Assembly (NCBI RefSeq): GCF_902713425.1 | Contig: NC_081198.1 | Span: forward strand, 21,187,188 to 21,251,187 | Source of the DNA: Acipenser ruthenus | Taxonomy: Eukaryota > Chordata > Actinopteri > Acipenseriformes > Acipenseridae | Direction: 5' to 3' | Length of the DNA stretch: 64,000 bases | Shown here: one piece after another, positions 1-7,626 of the stretch | How the letters are laid out: each line of letters starts with the position of its first letter | How positions within the stretch are numbered: position 1 is the first letter of the stretch | The notes under the pieces: model-generated | What the model was told of the DNA's origin: nothing | The model's database searches: none | What the model saw: the letters and a program-made list of their open reading frames with translations, nothing else | Position numbers and translations under genes: made by a program

Positions 1-97
1 AAAACTTGCATCAACACTGGCACTCTCCCTCCAGCAGGGGTAGACAAAATGCTCACAGGAGAGATCCAGATCTGACTTTGACCAACGTTAGAGAAAG
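1..97. repeat. U2 array spacer, downstream flank of the first U2 fragment
   Basis: This is the left window edge, inside the spacer of the U2 monomer. It matches the spacer 3' of every other U2 gene in the window, for example 13369-13465, and includes the 3' box motif on the minus strand. No gene is seen in it. Confidence 0.85.
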
Positions 98-251
98 GTG
101 TGCACCGTTCCCGGAGGTACTGCAATACCGGGCCGATGCGTGGAGTGGACGGAGCAAGCCCCTGTTCCATCTCCCGATTCCAAAAATCAATTTAATATAT
201 GGTCCCCTGATAGGGGACGTATCAGATATTAAACTGATAAGAACAGATACT
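98..251 (-). pseudogene. U2 snRNA 3' fragment (nt 35-188), cut by LINE A1
   Basis: The fragment holds U2 nt 35 to 188 and keeps the Sm site and stem-loops IIa to IV. It ends at AGTATCTG, where the 3' end of LINE A1 begins. Nucleotides 1-34 and the promoter are missing on the far side of the element, so no functional U2 can be made. This is the cleanest 3' junction of family A in the window and defines its target as between nt 34 and 35. Confidence 0.93.
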
Positions 252-775
252 CCTTTATTGAGATTTTACATTTTTTACATTTACACCCATTCGTTTTTTT
301 CATTCATTTTACATTTCTTTTAAAGATGACATTCATGCATACAGACATACATTTTGTTTTAAAAGCATTTAAAATACATTTAAAAACACCAAGACAATTG
401 TGCTTAGTACATGGTTAAAACAGACACAGATTAAAATCAACATGAAAAAAACCTGTGCTGCTTTAAAAGTGACTGGAAAAAAAGAACCATCTATAAAAAA
501 CCAGTGTTTGTGAGGGCCGGGGAGTGCTCTCTAAAAAAGTTCAAAAGTGAACATAAAACTAGATCTAAAACAGGGACAGGGGAAAAGGGACAGTGTATAG
601 AACAGTGAGTTAAAATTCTAAAATTTTAAAACACTTAAAATGTAACTTTTAATAGTTTACATTAAAAATCTTAAAGATACATAAAACAAAACAAAACAAA
701 ATCAAATAAAACATTCAACGTAAATCAAATAAAAGTCCATAAAACTGAAACAAAAAGACTACATAAAACCAGGGC

Positions 776-880
776 ACCGTTGAAAAAACGGTCATGCCAG
801 CTAAAAAGGGCGGAATGCTGGCATGACAAAATAAATAAAAGGCTTAGCGGTGCCCCGTAGTCCCGCTCCTAGGAGCTAGC
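776..880 (-). other. Hairpin cluster in the A1 3' UTR, just after the ORF2 stop
   Basis: Three inverted repeats lie close together. The first has 6-bp arms ACCGTT/AACGGT at 776-781 and 787-792. The second has perfect 11-bp arms GTCATGCCAGC/GCTGGCATGAC at 791-801 and 817-827 with a 15-nt loop. The third is the palindrome GCTCCTAGGAGC at 865-876. The stem of the second is unchanged in A2-A5, while its loop differs in A3 and A5. By analogy with other LINEs, such a structure could be the RNA recognised by the element's own reverse transcriptase; that role is inference. Confidence 0.7.
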
Positions 881-897
881 GGTTCCAGTTTTTTCCT

Positions 898-3800
898 TTA
901 TTCCATCTTCACGTCCTGAAGTCCGGCGATCCTCCACTCCGCGCAGGCCTTGTCCTTCCCGAGGGTCCGGATGTCCAGAATTACAAAGTCCTTGATAAGA
1001 GTTTGTGCCCTTCTGGTCGTGGTGATAGTGTCTAGCTCCTGCTTGTGATAGACACAGACGTTACGGCCTTCCCACAGGATCTGCTTGACAACATTGATGA
1101 CACGCCAAACGCACTTAGCTGTGCTGGTATCGATTCCTCCCGCAGGCCCATAGAGCACAGTCTCAGCGGTCATCTTGGCCGTGTCAGCAAACCTGTTTAG
1201 GAAGACAGAGACAGAGAGCCAGACACTGCCAGCCACATCACACTCCCAGAAGATATGGGCTGGTGTTTCTCTCTTGCGGCACTTTGCATAGGGGCATGTT
1301 TCTACTTGGGCTAGTCCCCTCCTGAACATGAACGCTCGAGTGGGGAGTGCACTGTGGACGGTGTTCCATGCTATATCCTTCTGGACATTACTGAGGCAGC
1401 TGTGAGACACATTCTCCCAGATTTTTTGGCTTTGGGTGAGGGAGAAAGTAGCTACTTTTTCAATTTCCTGGGAACCGGCAAGATATTTAGTTACAGCCTT
1501 GTATTCCCAGGAGGCCAATTTTGCTTTATCTAAGCCCAATTTATATATAGTGTCCCTTAAGGTTCTATAATACAATGGGGGGTCCCAGGAGTACGGCACG
1601 GTGTTATCAATAGTGCAGAGGCCCAAGGCCCTGAGACAGGTGGCAAAATAGAAACGATTCATGTAACATACCTTCCTGTCCAGGGCCTGGATGTTCTTGA
1701 TAGTTTGCGTGAGCCCCTGCACTCGGGTGAGCTGCACAACGTCCGGGACCCCCTTACCTCCCTTCTTGTCGGCTTTACTCAGGGTGGCTCGCTTTACCCT
1801 CTCCATCTTGCTGCCCCAGATAAAGCGGTGGATAATGCGGTCCACCACTTTTTTGGTGGTCCTGTCTGGGGGAAAGATTTTTCCTACATAAGAGAGGATG
1901 GGGAACAGTATAGACTTGGTTATTAATACTCTACCCGTCATTGTTAAGGATCTTGTGCTCCATCCGCCAATCTTTTTACGGACCTGGTTAATGGCCGCCG
2001 TCCAGCTCTGGGCCCCCGAGCTATTGTTCTCGAAAATGAGGCCCAGAATCTTGATTTTGTCCTTTTTGACAGGGTACATGTCCGACAGTTCCCTATCTAC
2101 CTGCCAATTTTTAGACACGTAGACTTCGCTCTTGGACTTATTAATCACTGCCCCGGTCGCCGTGCAGTACTTCTCAAGGATATTACTAATCCGAGGTACC
2201 GACGATGTGTTGGTGCAAATGAGTGACACATCGTCCATATATGCTGTTGTTTTGACCTGGACCCCGTTGGATCCAGGCAGCTGGAAACCAGTTATATTGG
2301 TATCCCTACGAATTGCCTGCAGGAGGGGTTCAATGCACACGACATATAGCAGTGGGGATAGTGGGCAACCCTGTCTGACCCCTGACTGGATAGATATTTT
2401 ACCAGTCAGGTGCCTGTTCACCAAGACTCGGGTACTAATGTTTGTATATATGGTTTTAACCCACTCCCTAAGTCCAGGAGCGAATTTCATCTGGTCCATC
2501 ACTTTGTACATATATTCATGGCTTACCCTATCGAACACCTTCTCCTGGTCAAGGTTGAACAGGCAGAGGGGATGGTTCCGTTCTCTAGAATAAGCCAGAA
2601 TGTCCCTTGTTAACATTAAAATATCCGTGATGGACCTCCCTGGGACGCCACAAGCCTGGTCGGGGCCAATGACCAAAGGGAGGTGTACTTGTAGCCAGAG
2701 CATCAGAGCTTTGGCTAGTATCTTGTAATCCACGCAAAGGAGGCTGATTGGGCGCCAATTCCGTAGATCTTTAACTTCCCCTTTCTTATGAAGGAGAGTA
2801 ATTACACTCTCCCGCATAGAAGGGCCCAACCGCTTCTCCCTGTAGACCGCTCTGTAGACCTCCGCTAAATGGACTTTTAGCGTGTCCCAAAAAAGATGGT
2901 AATACTCACCCGGGATGCCATCTGGACCTGGCGTCTTACCGGTGTTCATGGTCTTAACCGCCTGGGTGAGCTCCTTCAGCGTGAGTTCTGGGTCCTTCTC
3001 CTCCTCCTCGTCGTCCCGCACTGAGTCAGGCTCCAACTGGCTCAGGAACCACTCTATCAGGGTGTCATCTGTAGCTTTGATGTTATATAGGTCCCTATAG
3101 AAGTTCTCTACCACTTTTTTCACTCCCTCACTATCCTCTACTATCCTCCCCCTGCTGTCGAGCATGGAGGACATCAAGTGCCGCTTCTCCCTCGTTTTCT
3201 GGAAGAAGAAGCGAGTACACTTTTCGTCTTCCTCCATTTTTTGCACTTTTGCATTGTGCATGACCTTTCGTTGTTCCTCCCTACAAAGCACTGAAAGATC
3301 TAGCTTGGTCTGGGCTATCTCGTCGCTTACAGGGAACCCCCGAAGCTGAAGCAGGCTCAGATGCTGGAGGGCAGCATTCAGGTGTTTATATTTGGCCCTC
3401 CTTTCTTTTGCTTTCCTCTTGCCTGCTGCTATGAAATAACCCTTAGTTCTGATTTTGACCATCTCCCACCACTCTATAGGGGAGTTGAATAGGTCACGCA
3501 AAGTGGTCCACTCAACAAGCCTGCTCTTATAGGCTGCAGCTATGGAGGGGTCATCGAGTAAGGAGGTGTTTAATTTCCAAACCCCTGACCCCATCTGGGA
3601 GGTCTGAGGGACCTGCAATGTTACCTGCAGGAGCCTATGGTCAGAGAAGAAGACGGCCTGGGTGTCTACTGCCGTCTTCGTAAGGGAGCTGGTATGCAGG
3701 ACGAGATCTATACGGGAGAAGGAGGTCCCAGATGAGCTCACCCAGGTAAAGGGAGGCACCAGGTCCTTACCTGCATCACACAGGGAGAAATCAGATATTA

Positions 3801-4341
3801 CGGAGGACAAAACTCTACTAGAGCGGTCGTTGCGTGGCCTGCTCCGGTCTACGTCCCTCAGAGCACAATTGAAGTCACCTGACACGATGACGGGTACGTT
3901 CCCCAGCAGGAGTGGACGCAGCTTTGGAAAAAATTGAACTCTTTCGTTTTGGTTAGTGGGTGCGTAGACATTGACCAGTCTGAGGGGAGTGTTGTTGTAT
4001 GTCACATCCACGCTCAGAATTCTACCAGGTTCTACCTCCCTGCTGCTGCGGGAGGTAATAAATGGGTTTTTAAACAGGATACCTACTCCGTCGGCTCTGG
4101 CTATGTTGGAGCCCGACCAGAAGGAGTCCCCCAGGGTCCAACTCTCCTTCAGGTCCCTATAATCAGGGCTCGACGAAATACCACACTCCTGCAGAAAGAT
4201 GAGATCTGCTTTCAAGTTAGCTAGATAGTTTAGTACATCAAATCTTTTTTGTGTCTCCCTGATGCTCCTGACATTAACAGACACACATATCAGGGCCATC
4301 AGGGTAGCTAACAAGAAAAGGAGTCGCTGCGTCCACCCCAT
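898..4341 (-). CDS. A1 ORF2: endonuclease / reverse transcriptase
   Basis: The frame codes for 1147 aa. The N-terminal 240 residues are an APE-type endonuclease: VNVRS near residue 23, LQECG near 52, SGDFN at 154-158, SRIDLVL near 211 and FFSDH near 235. The reverse transcriptase covers about 480-800, with NWRPISLL near 528, GVRQGCPLSPLL, and YMDD at 701-704. A CX4CX7HX4C knuckle lies near 1013-1032, as in the L1 superfamily. This protein would nick U2 DNA and prime reverse transcription there. In RT motif A the sequence is QEKVFDR, where A2, A4 and A5 have QEKAFDR; the catalytic Asp is kept. Met15 (MALICVSVNVRS) is the likelier start, because the first 14 residues precede the endonuclease core. 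The start lies 5 bp after the ORF1 stop, which suits reinitiation. Confidence 0.93.
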   Translation of the reverse strand: MGWTQRLLFLLATLMALICVSVNVRSIRETQKRFDVLNYLANLKADLIFLQECGISSSPDYRDLKESWTLGDSFWSGSNIARADGVGILFKNPFITSRSSREVEPGRILSVDVTYNNTPLRLVNVYAPTNQNERVQFFPKLRPLLLGNVPVIVSGDFNCALRDVDRSRPRNDRSSRVLSSVISDFSLCDAGKDLVPPFTWVSSSGTSFSRIDLVLHTSSLTKTAVDTQAVFFSDHRLLQVTLQVPQTSQMGSGVWKLNTSLLDDPSIAAAYKSRLVEWTTLRDLFNSPIEWWEMVKIRTKGYFIAAGKRKAKERRAKYKHLNAALQHLSLLQLRGFPVSDEIAQTKLDLSVLCREEQRKVMHNAKVQKMEEDEKCTRFFFQKTREKRHLMSSMLDSRGRIVEDSEGVKKVVENFYRDLYNIKATDDTLIEWFLSQLEPDSVRDDEEEEKDPELTLKELTQAVKTMNTGKTPGPDGIPGEYYHLFWDTLKVHLAEVYRAVYREKRLGPSMRESVITLLHKKGEVKDLRNWRPISLLCVDYKILAKALMLWLQVHLPLVIGPDQACGVPGRSITDILMLTRDILAYSRERNHPLCLFNLDQEKVFDRVSHEYMYKVMDQMKFAPGLREWVKTIYTNISTRVLVNRHLTGKISIQSGVRQGCPLSPLLYVVCIEPLLQAIRRDTNITGFQLPGSNGVQVKTTAYMDDVSLICTNTSSVPRISNILEKYCTATGAVINKSKSEVYVSKNWQVDRELSDMYPVKKDKIKILGLIFENNSSGAQSWTAAINQVRKKIGGWSTRSLTMTGRVLITKSILFPILSYVGKIFPPDRTTKKVVDRIIHRFIWGSKMERVKRATLSKADKKGGKGVPDVVQLTRVQGLTQTIKNIQALDRKVCYMNRFYFATCLRALGLCTIDNTVPYSWDPPLYYRTLRDTIYKLGLDKAKLASWEYKAVTKYLAGSQEIEKVATFSLTQSQKIWENVSHSCLSNVQKDIAWNTVHSALPTRAFMFRRGLAQVETCPYAKCRKRETPAHIFWECDVAGSVWLSVSVFLNRFADTAKMTAETVLYGPAGGIDTSTAKCVWRVINVVKQILWEGRNVCVYHKQELDTITTTRRAQTLIKDFVILDIRTLGKDKACAEWRIAGLQDVKME

Positions 4342-4346
4342 AGCGA

Positions 4347-5402
4347 CTATGATTGGGAGGTCGGGACACTCTTCCTACTCTTAGCTCTACGCTTGCTTCG
4401 AGGGGGCTTGGGCTTATTTGCAACTCCCATCACCCCTGAGAAGGTACTCACTGCTGCCTCGTCCAAGAAGGCACCGTCTTTATATGCACAGTACGTGGAG
4501 TTGTTGGGGCTATTCAACTCCCCACAAGGTAAGTCTGGTGGAACTTGCTCAGGGCCCCTCGGAACGTGTGGGTCAGCTTTGTCCTGGGGGGGGGTTATGA
4601 CAGACAGCATTCTTTGGCTGTTACCGTCTGTTGAATTGGAGCTGTTAGCAGACTTCTGGCTTACCGCGTCCAGGGGTATTCCCATGTCCTCCAGTGCTGT
4701 ATCTAGGAGGACCTCTAGGGGGCCCCTGGTTTTGCCCATACAAGGGAGGGGGTCAAGGATGCTTTGAAGGGAGGCCCTTCGCTTGAAGAGGGTCATTGCT
4801 ACCGAGGTACTGCTGGTCAGGGAAGGTGTTGACCCCGACCTCTCCCTCGGTGCATTAGTGAACACCTCTTCTGCGAGGTGTGCTAGGGTTTGTGCCAACG
4901 ACTGGGAAGGCTGGCTGGGGATGCCCTGGCTGGCTGCTACCTGCCCACTAGGCGGCAGTGTAGCCGTCCCACTCGCCTCCGTCTCTGCCTGCGAGGGCAA
5001 GACTGGGGACTTTGTGTGGACATTAGCTGGTTTTGGATCTATGGGGGCCACCTGCAACTTGCTGTCTTTGATCCTGATCTTCTTTCTTTTCCCCCCCTCG
5101 TCTCTACCCTTTCTTTTCCCCACCCTCTGCTGGTTCTTCACTCCCTTCCCCTCCTTCTCACTCTCACTTTCACTGTCGCTTTTGCTTTCCTCCCCCACGG
5201 ACTCAATCCTTATGGCGTCATAACGAGAGCCGAGGGGGAGTGCTGGCGCTGAGAGGGCCCTACTCAGGGGGGGGCCGCTGCTGGGTCCGGGCTCCCTCCC
5301 TGACTCGTGTTCTGCATCAGAGGAGCTACTGGAGGAGCTAGTGGAGTGGCTGTTGTACTCTCTCTCTGGGCTGGGGGAAGGGGTCCTCGTAAAACGGGAC
5401 AT
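4347..5402 (-). CDS. A1 ORF1, C-terminal part (shifted frame)
   Basis: This 351-aa open frame starts at an ATG (MSRFTRTPSPSPERE) and is rich in Ser, Pro and Lys, with no recognised domain. In A5 the same segment continues in frame from the knuckle-bearing N-part, so the undamaged ORF1 would be about 648 aa. In A1 one C is missing from a C-run just upstream, which puts the two parts in different frames. Here the frame reads through a nine-C run to the natural stop 5 bp before ORF2. It could be translated alone from its own ATG, or not at all. Confidence 0.75.
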   Translation of the reverse strand: MSRFTRTPSPSPEREYNSHSTSSSSSSSDAEHESGREPGPSSGPPLSRALSAPALPLGSRYDAIRIESVGEESKSDSESESEKEGKGVKNQQRVGKRKGRDEGGKRKKIRIKDSKLQVAPIDPKPANVHTKSPVLPSQAETEASGTATLPPSGQVAASQGIPSQPSQSLAQTLAHLAEEVFTNAPRERSGSTPSLTSSTSVAMTLFKRRASLQSILDPLPCMGKTRGPLEVLLDTALEDMGIPLDAVSQKSANSSNSTDGNSQRMLSVITPPQDKADPHVPRGPEQVPPDLPCGELNSPNNSTYCAYKDGAFLDEAAVSTFSGVMGVANKPKPPRSKRRAKSRKSVPTSQS

Positions 5403-6292
5403 GTCTCGGGGGCGGGGGGGTGAGGGGGTGCTGGTGATGATGGTGGTGCTGGAGTCTGGGTCTTGGATACTGTTGGTGGTGATGTGGACTGATCTTTGTT
5501 ACTTGCTCCCTCTTCCTGCTCAGGCCTAGGCTTGTTCATGTTTGCCTTGCTGGCTCTGGCCATGTTGGCATAGGAAGAGGGGCAGTCCTTAAACAGGTGC
5601 CCCTTCTTTCCACACAAATTGCACTGCCTCTCTTCTCTGCAGTGGCTGGTCTCGTGGGGGGCGCCGCAGTTCCTGCACTTGACTACAGTACACGCGGCCG
5701 CCAGGTGTCCTAATTCCCCACATTTCCTGCAGAGTTTTGGCATCCCATTATAGAATACCAGCCCTCTGTTGGGCCCTAACACTATGGAGTTTGGAATGTG
5801 GCGGACGCCTCCAATGCCCGATGGATCAACATTAAGGCGTACCAGCCACTTTCTGGCTCCTGTCCAAACCCCATCTTCATCTGTAATTTTCCTCCCTTCT
5901 GATGACACCCTCCCATAGCGGTTAAGCCATGTTGTAATATCATAGTCGCTAACAGCCTCATTGAAAAATTGGACAGTAACAACTTTCATTTCTCTGTCTG
6001 TCAGTGCATCCACACAAAATTCTTTGTATGGAGCGAGATATTTATTCTCCCCCCAAAAGGACCACATTTCTTGTAACTTTTGGGGGTTCCTAAAACTGAC
6101 CTCAAACACTTCCTTAAGCCCTGGCAATTTCACCAAACAATTCAAGTCAGAAGGGGAAAAACCCATACCCCTCTGAAGAATGGTCCGGCTGAACTCCAGT
6201 CTCGTCAGTCCTGGTTCCGTTTCATCTTGCTTGTTTCTTGTGAAGCGCACCGCATTGTGCCTCCTGGTTTCCTGGGTTGGCCGGAACGCCAT
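5264..6292 (-). CDS. A1 ORF1, N-terminal part with three CCHC knuckles
   Basis: This 342-aa frame starts with MAFRPTQETRR. An N-terminal globular region of about 170 residues is followed by three zinc knuckles between about 184 and 240: CX2CX4HX4C, CX2CX3HX4C and CX2CX4HX4C, then SSYANM. Such ORF1 proteins bind element RNA in the cytoplasmic particle; that role comes from the family. The last 40 or so residues are out of frame with the C-part because of a 1-nt difference in a C-run near 5425-5435. A family B ORF1 has the same order of knuckles and the same YANM tail. Confidence 0.85.
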   Translation of the reverse strand: MAFRPTQETRRHNAVRFTRNKQDETEPGLTRLEFSRTILQRGMGFSPSDLNCLVKLPGLKEVFEVSFRNPQKLQEMWSFWGENKYLAPYKEFCVDALTDREMKVVTVQFFNEAVSDYDITTWLNRYGRVSSEGRKITDEDGVWTGARKWLVRLNVDPSGIGGVRHIPNSIVLGPNRGLVFYNGMPKLCRKCGELGHLAAACTVVKCRNCGAPHETSHCREERQCNLCGKKGHLFKDCPSSYANMARASKANMNKPRPEQEEGASNKDQSTSPPTVSKTQTPAPPSSPAPPHPPAPETCPVLRGPLPPAQRESTTATPLAPPVAPLMQNTSQGGSPDPAAAPP

Positions 6293-7030
6293 CCTTCAGC
6301 TGGCTCCTCCGATTGGGGTGGGAGAAGCCTCTGGACGTCCGGGTTGTCTCTCTCTACGGAAAAGAGACAACGTAAGCAGCAAATCTGGGCAGTTGAAGGA
6401 ACTATTACTTTAGTCCCTGAGGAGATGGTCGCCTCGCAAGAGGGACCCCCTCCCCAGGTGAACGGTGTCCTTCCCTGGCGGAGTAGGGGGCGCTGCTTGG
6501 CACCGAGACCACGTAGGAAGAATCGTGGCTGTGACGCCTCCTCGGGGTCCGGGGCCGCCCTCTGCTCCTCCCAGATGGCGCCCTCTGCTGGGCGCCTGCT
6601 GCTCTCTCGGTCTGGATCTCGATTACAATCAAGGGCTGGGGATGAGGTCGTCTAGGTCATCAAAGGGTCCTCAAAGGTCGTCTGGATGGTAGGTCCTCCT
6701 TCTCTCTAACTCCAGGAACGTCTGGAAAAGCCGGAACCGCCTGAAAAAGAAAAAAACGGGAACCGCCTGAAAAAGAAAAAACTGCTCTCAACAGTCAACA
6801 AAATCTTGAAAGACCCTCGGCCTGGATTGGGCAAGCCAAAACCAGACTGAGCATTAGTCTTCCAAAAAGTTGCCGAGCTGAAGAAAGCCAGTCAAAAATA
6901 AAAAAAATTCTGTTCCTCCTCACCCGAACAAACCTCTCACAGACCCTCGGAGGGAGCGGGCAATGCCACTACCCTCTAAACCTTAGTCTTAGAAAGATTT
7001 ATTCGAACTGAAGAGAAGCCAGAGTATATG
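6293..7030 (-). repeat. A1 5' UTR with two sets of tandem repeats
   Basis: No coding signal is seen in this stretch of about 740 bp. A 26-bp unit is repeated at 6733-6758 and 6759-6783. A longer, diverged unit begins with AGACCCTCGG at 6811 and again at 6951, a period of 140 bp, and both copies share TTAGTCTT and CTGAAGA-AAGCC blocks. The second copy ends at the U2 spacer junction. Repeated 5' UTR units often carry promoter activity in LINEs, so this may be A's own promoter; that is inference. Confidence 0.7.
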
Positions 7031-7325
7031 GCTGGCTAAGAAGGACCTGGCATAGGGACATGTTCCACCACACTTGTCTGGTTAGCTGCATGCTCCCAGG
7101 AAACAAACTGCTGCTGTCTACATCATCACCACATGTGAATAAAAGAAAGAAAGACAGCAAGAAAGAAAGAGAGAAAGAAAAAGAAAGAAAGAAAGAGAGA
7201 AAGAAAAAAAAAGAAGTAAAACGGCGGGAAAACTTGCATCAACACTGGCACTCTCCCTCCAGCAGGGGTAGACAAAATGCTCACAGGAGAGATCCAGATC
7301 TGACTTTGACCAACGTTAGAGAAAG
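7031..7325. repeat. U2 spacer remnant with GA-rich microsatellite
   Basis: This is the downstream part of a U2 monomer spacer, joined to the 5' end of A1 through GGCTGGCTAAG. It carries the GAAA/GAGA tract at about 7138-7216, shorter than in ordinary monomers, and the 3' box of the following U2 fragment. The upstream half of the spacer, with the promoter, is absent. Confidence 0.85.
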
Positions 7326-7476
7326 GTGTGCACCGTTCCCGGAGGTACTGCAATACCGGGCCGATGCGTGGAGTGGACGGAGCAAGCCCCTGTTCCATCT
7401 CCCGATTCCAAAAATCAATTTAATATATGGTCCAATGATAGGGGACGTATCAGATATTAAACTGATAAGAACAGAT
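7326..7476 (-). pseudogene. U2 snRNA 3' fragment (nt 38-188), cut by LINE B1
   Basis: U2 nt 38/39 to 188 lie directly against the poly(A) tail of B1. The fragment has a double substitution in stem IIb (TGGTCCAATGA on the plus strand where other copies have TGGTCCCCTGA), which breaks the stem. It therefore looks like a dead copy that has drifted. The matching 5' fragment is at 12823-12860. Confidence 0.92.
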
Positions 7477-7626
7477 TTTTTTTTTTTTTTTTTTTATAAA
7501 TTTTATTAATTAAATATTCACAATACCATATCAGTTACAATACCCTCTAGACAAATCAGCACATAACAAATCACCATTCATTTCCATATATCCTTTTACC
7601 TTACTGAATACGGACATATTACATAA

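Larger units (their letters stand above)
252..7030 (-). mobile_element. Family A non-LTR retrotransposon, copy A1 (Tx1-clade, U2-targeted)
   Basis: This LINE of about 6.8 kb is in the same orientation as U2. In element order it has a 5' UTR with repeats (6293-7030), ORF1 with CCHC knuckles, ORF2 with apurinic-type endonuclease and reverse transcriptase, and a 3' UTR of about 650 bp. The 3' end reads CTCAATAAAGG and then joins U2 directly, with no long poly(A) tail. The 5' end lies in the U2 spacer instead of U2 nt 1-34, so about 325 bp of U2 5' end and promoter are missing. From about 1133 to the 5' end A1 is almost identical to A3, with only a few substitutions noticed. Left of about 1131 it differs from A3, so a recombination boundary lies there. 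The Keno/Keshi likeness rests on target and architecture and was not checked by alignment. Confidence 0.9.

Noticed and set aside
791-801. Likeness of the A hairpin arm GTCATGCCAGC to the U2 spacer GTCATGCCAAGC
   Set aside because: Ten or so matching bases without likeness around them are most simply chance; the arm is explained by its own stem partner.
1691-4224. Plus-strand open frames of 60-150 codons inside the A elements
   Set aside because: They are antisense shadows of ORF1 and ORF2, recur with each element copy, and show no protein family features.
4256-4341. Possible signal peptide at the start of A ORF2 (LLFLLATLMALICVSV)
   Set aside because: The hydrophobic stretch overlaps the first beta strand of the endonuclease (ALICVSVNVRS). 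A start at Met15 gives a normal cytoplasmic/nuclear LINE protein.
252-7030. LTR retrotransposon or retrovirus
   Set aside because: No terminal repeats, protease, integrase or RNase H were seen. Endonuclease and RT types, and insertion inside U2, show a non-LTR element.
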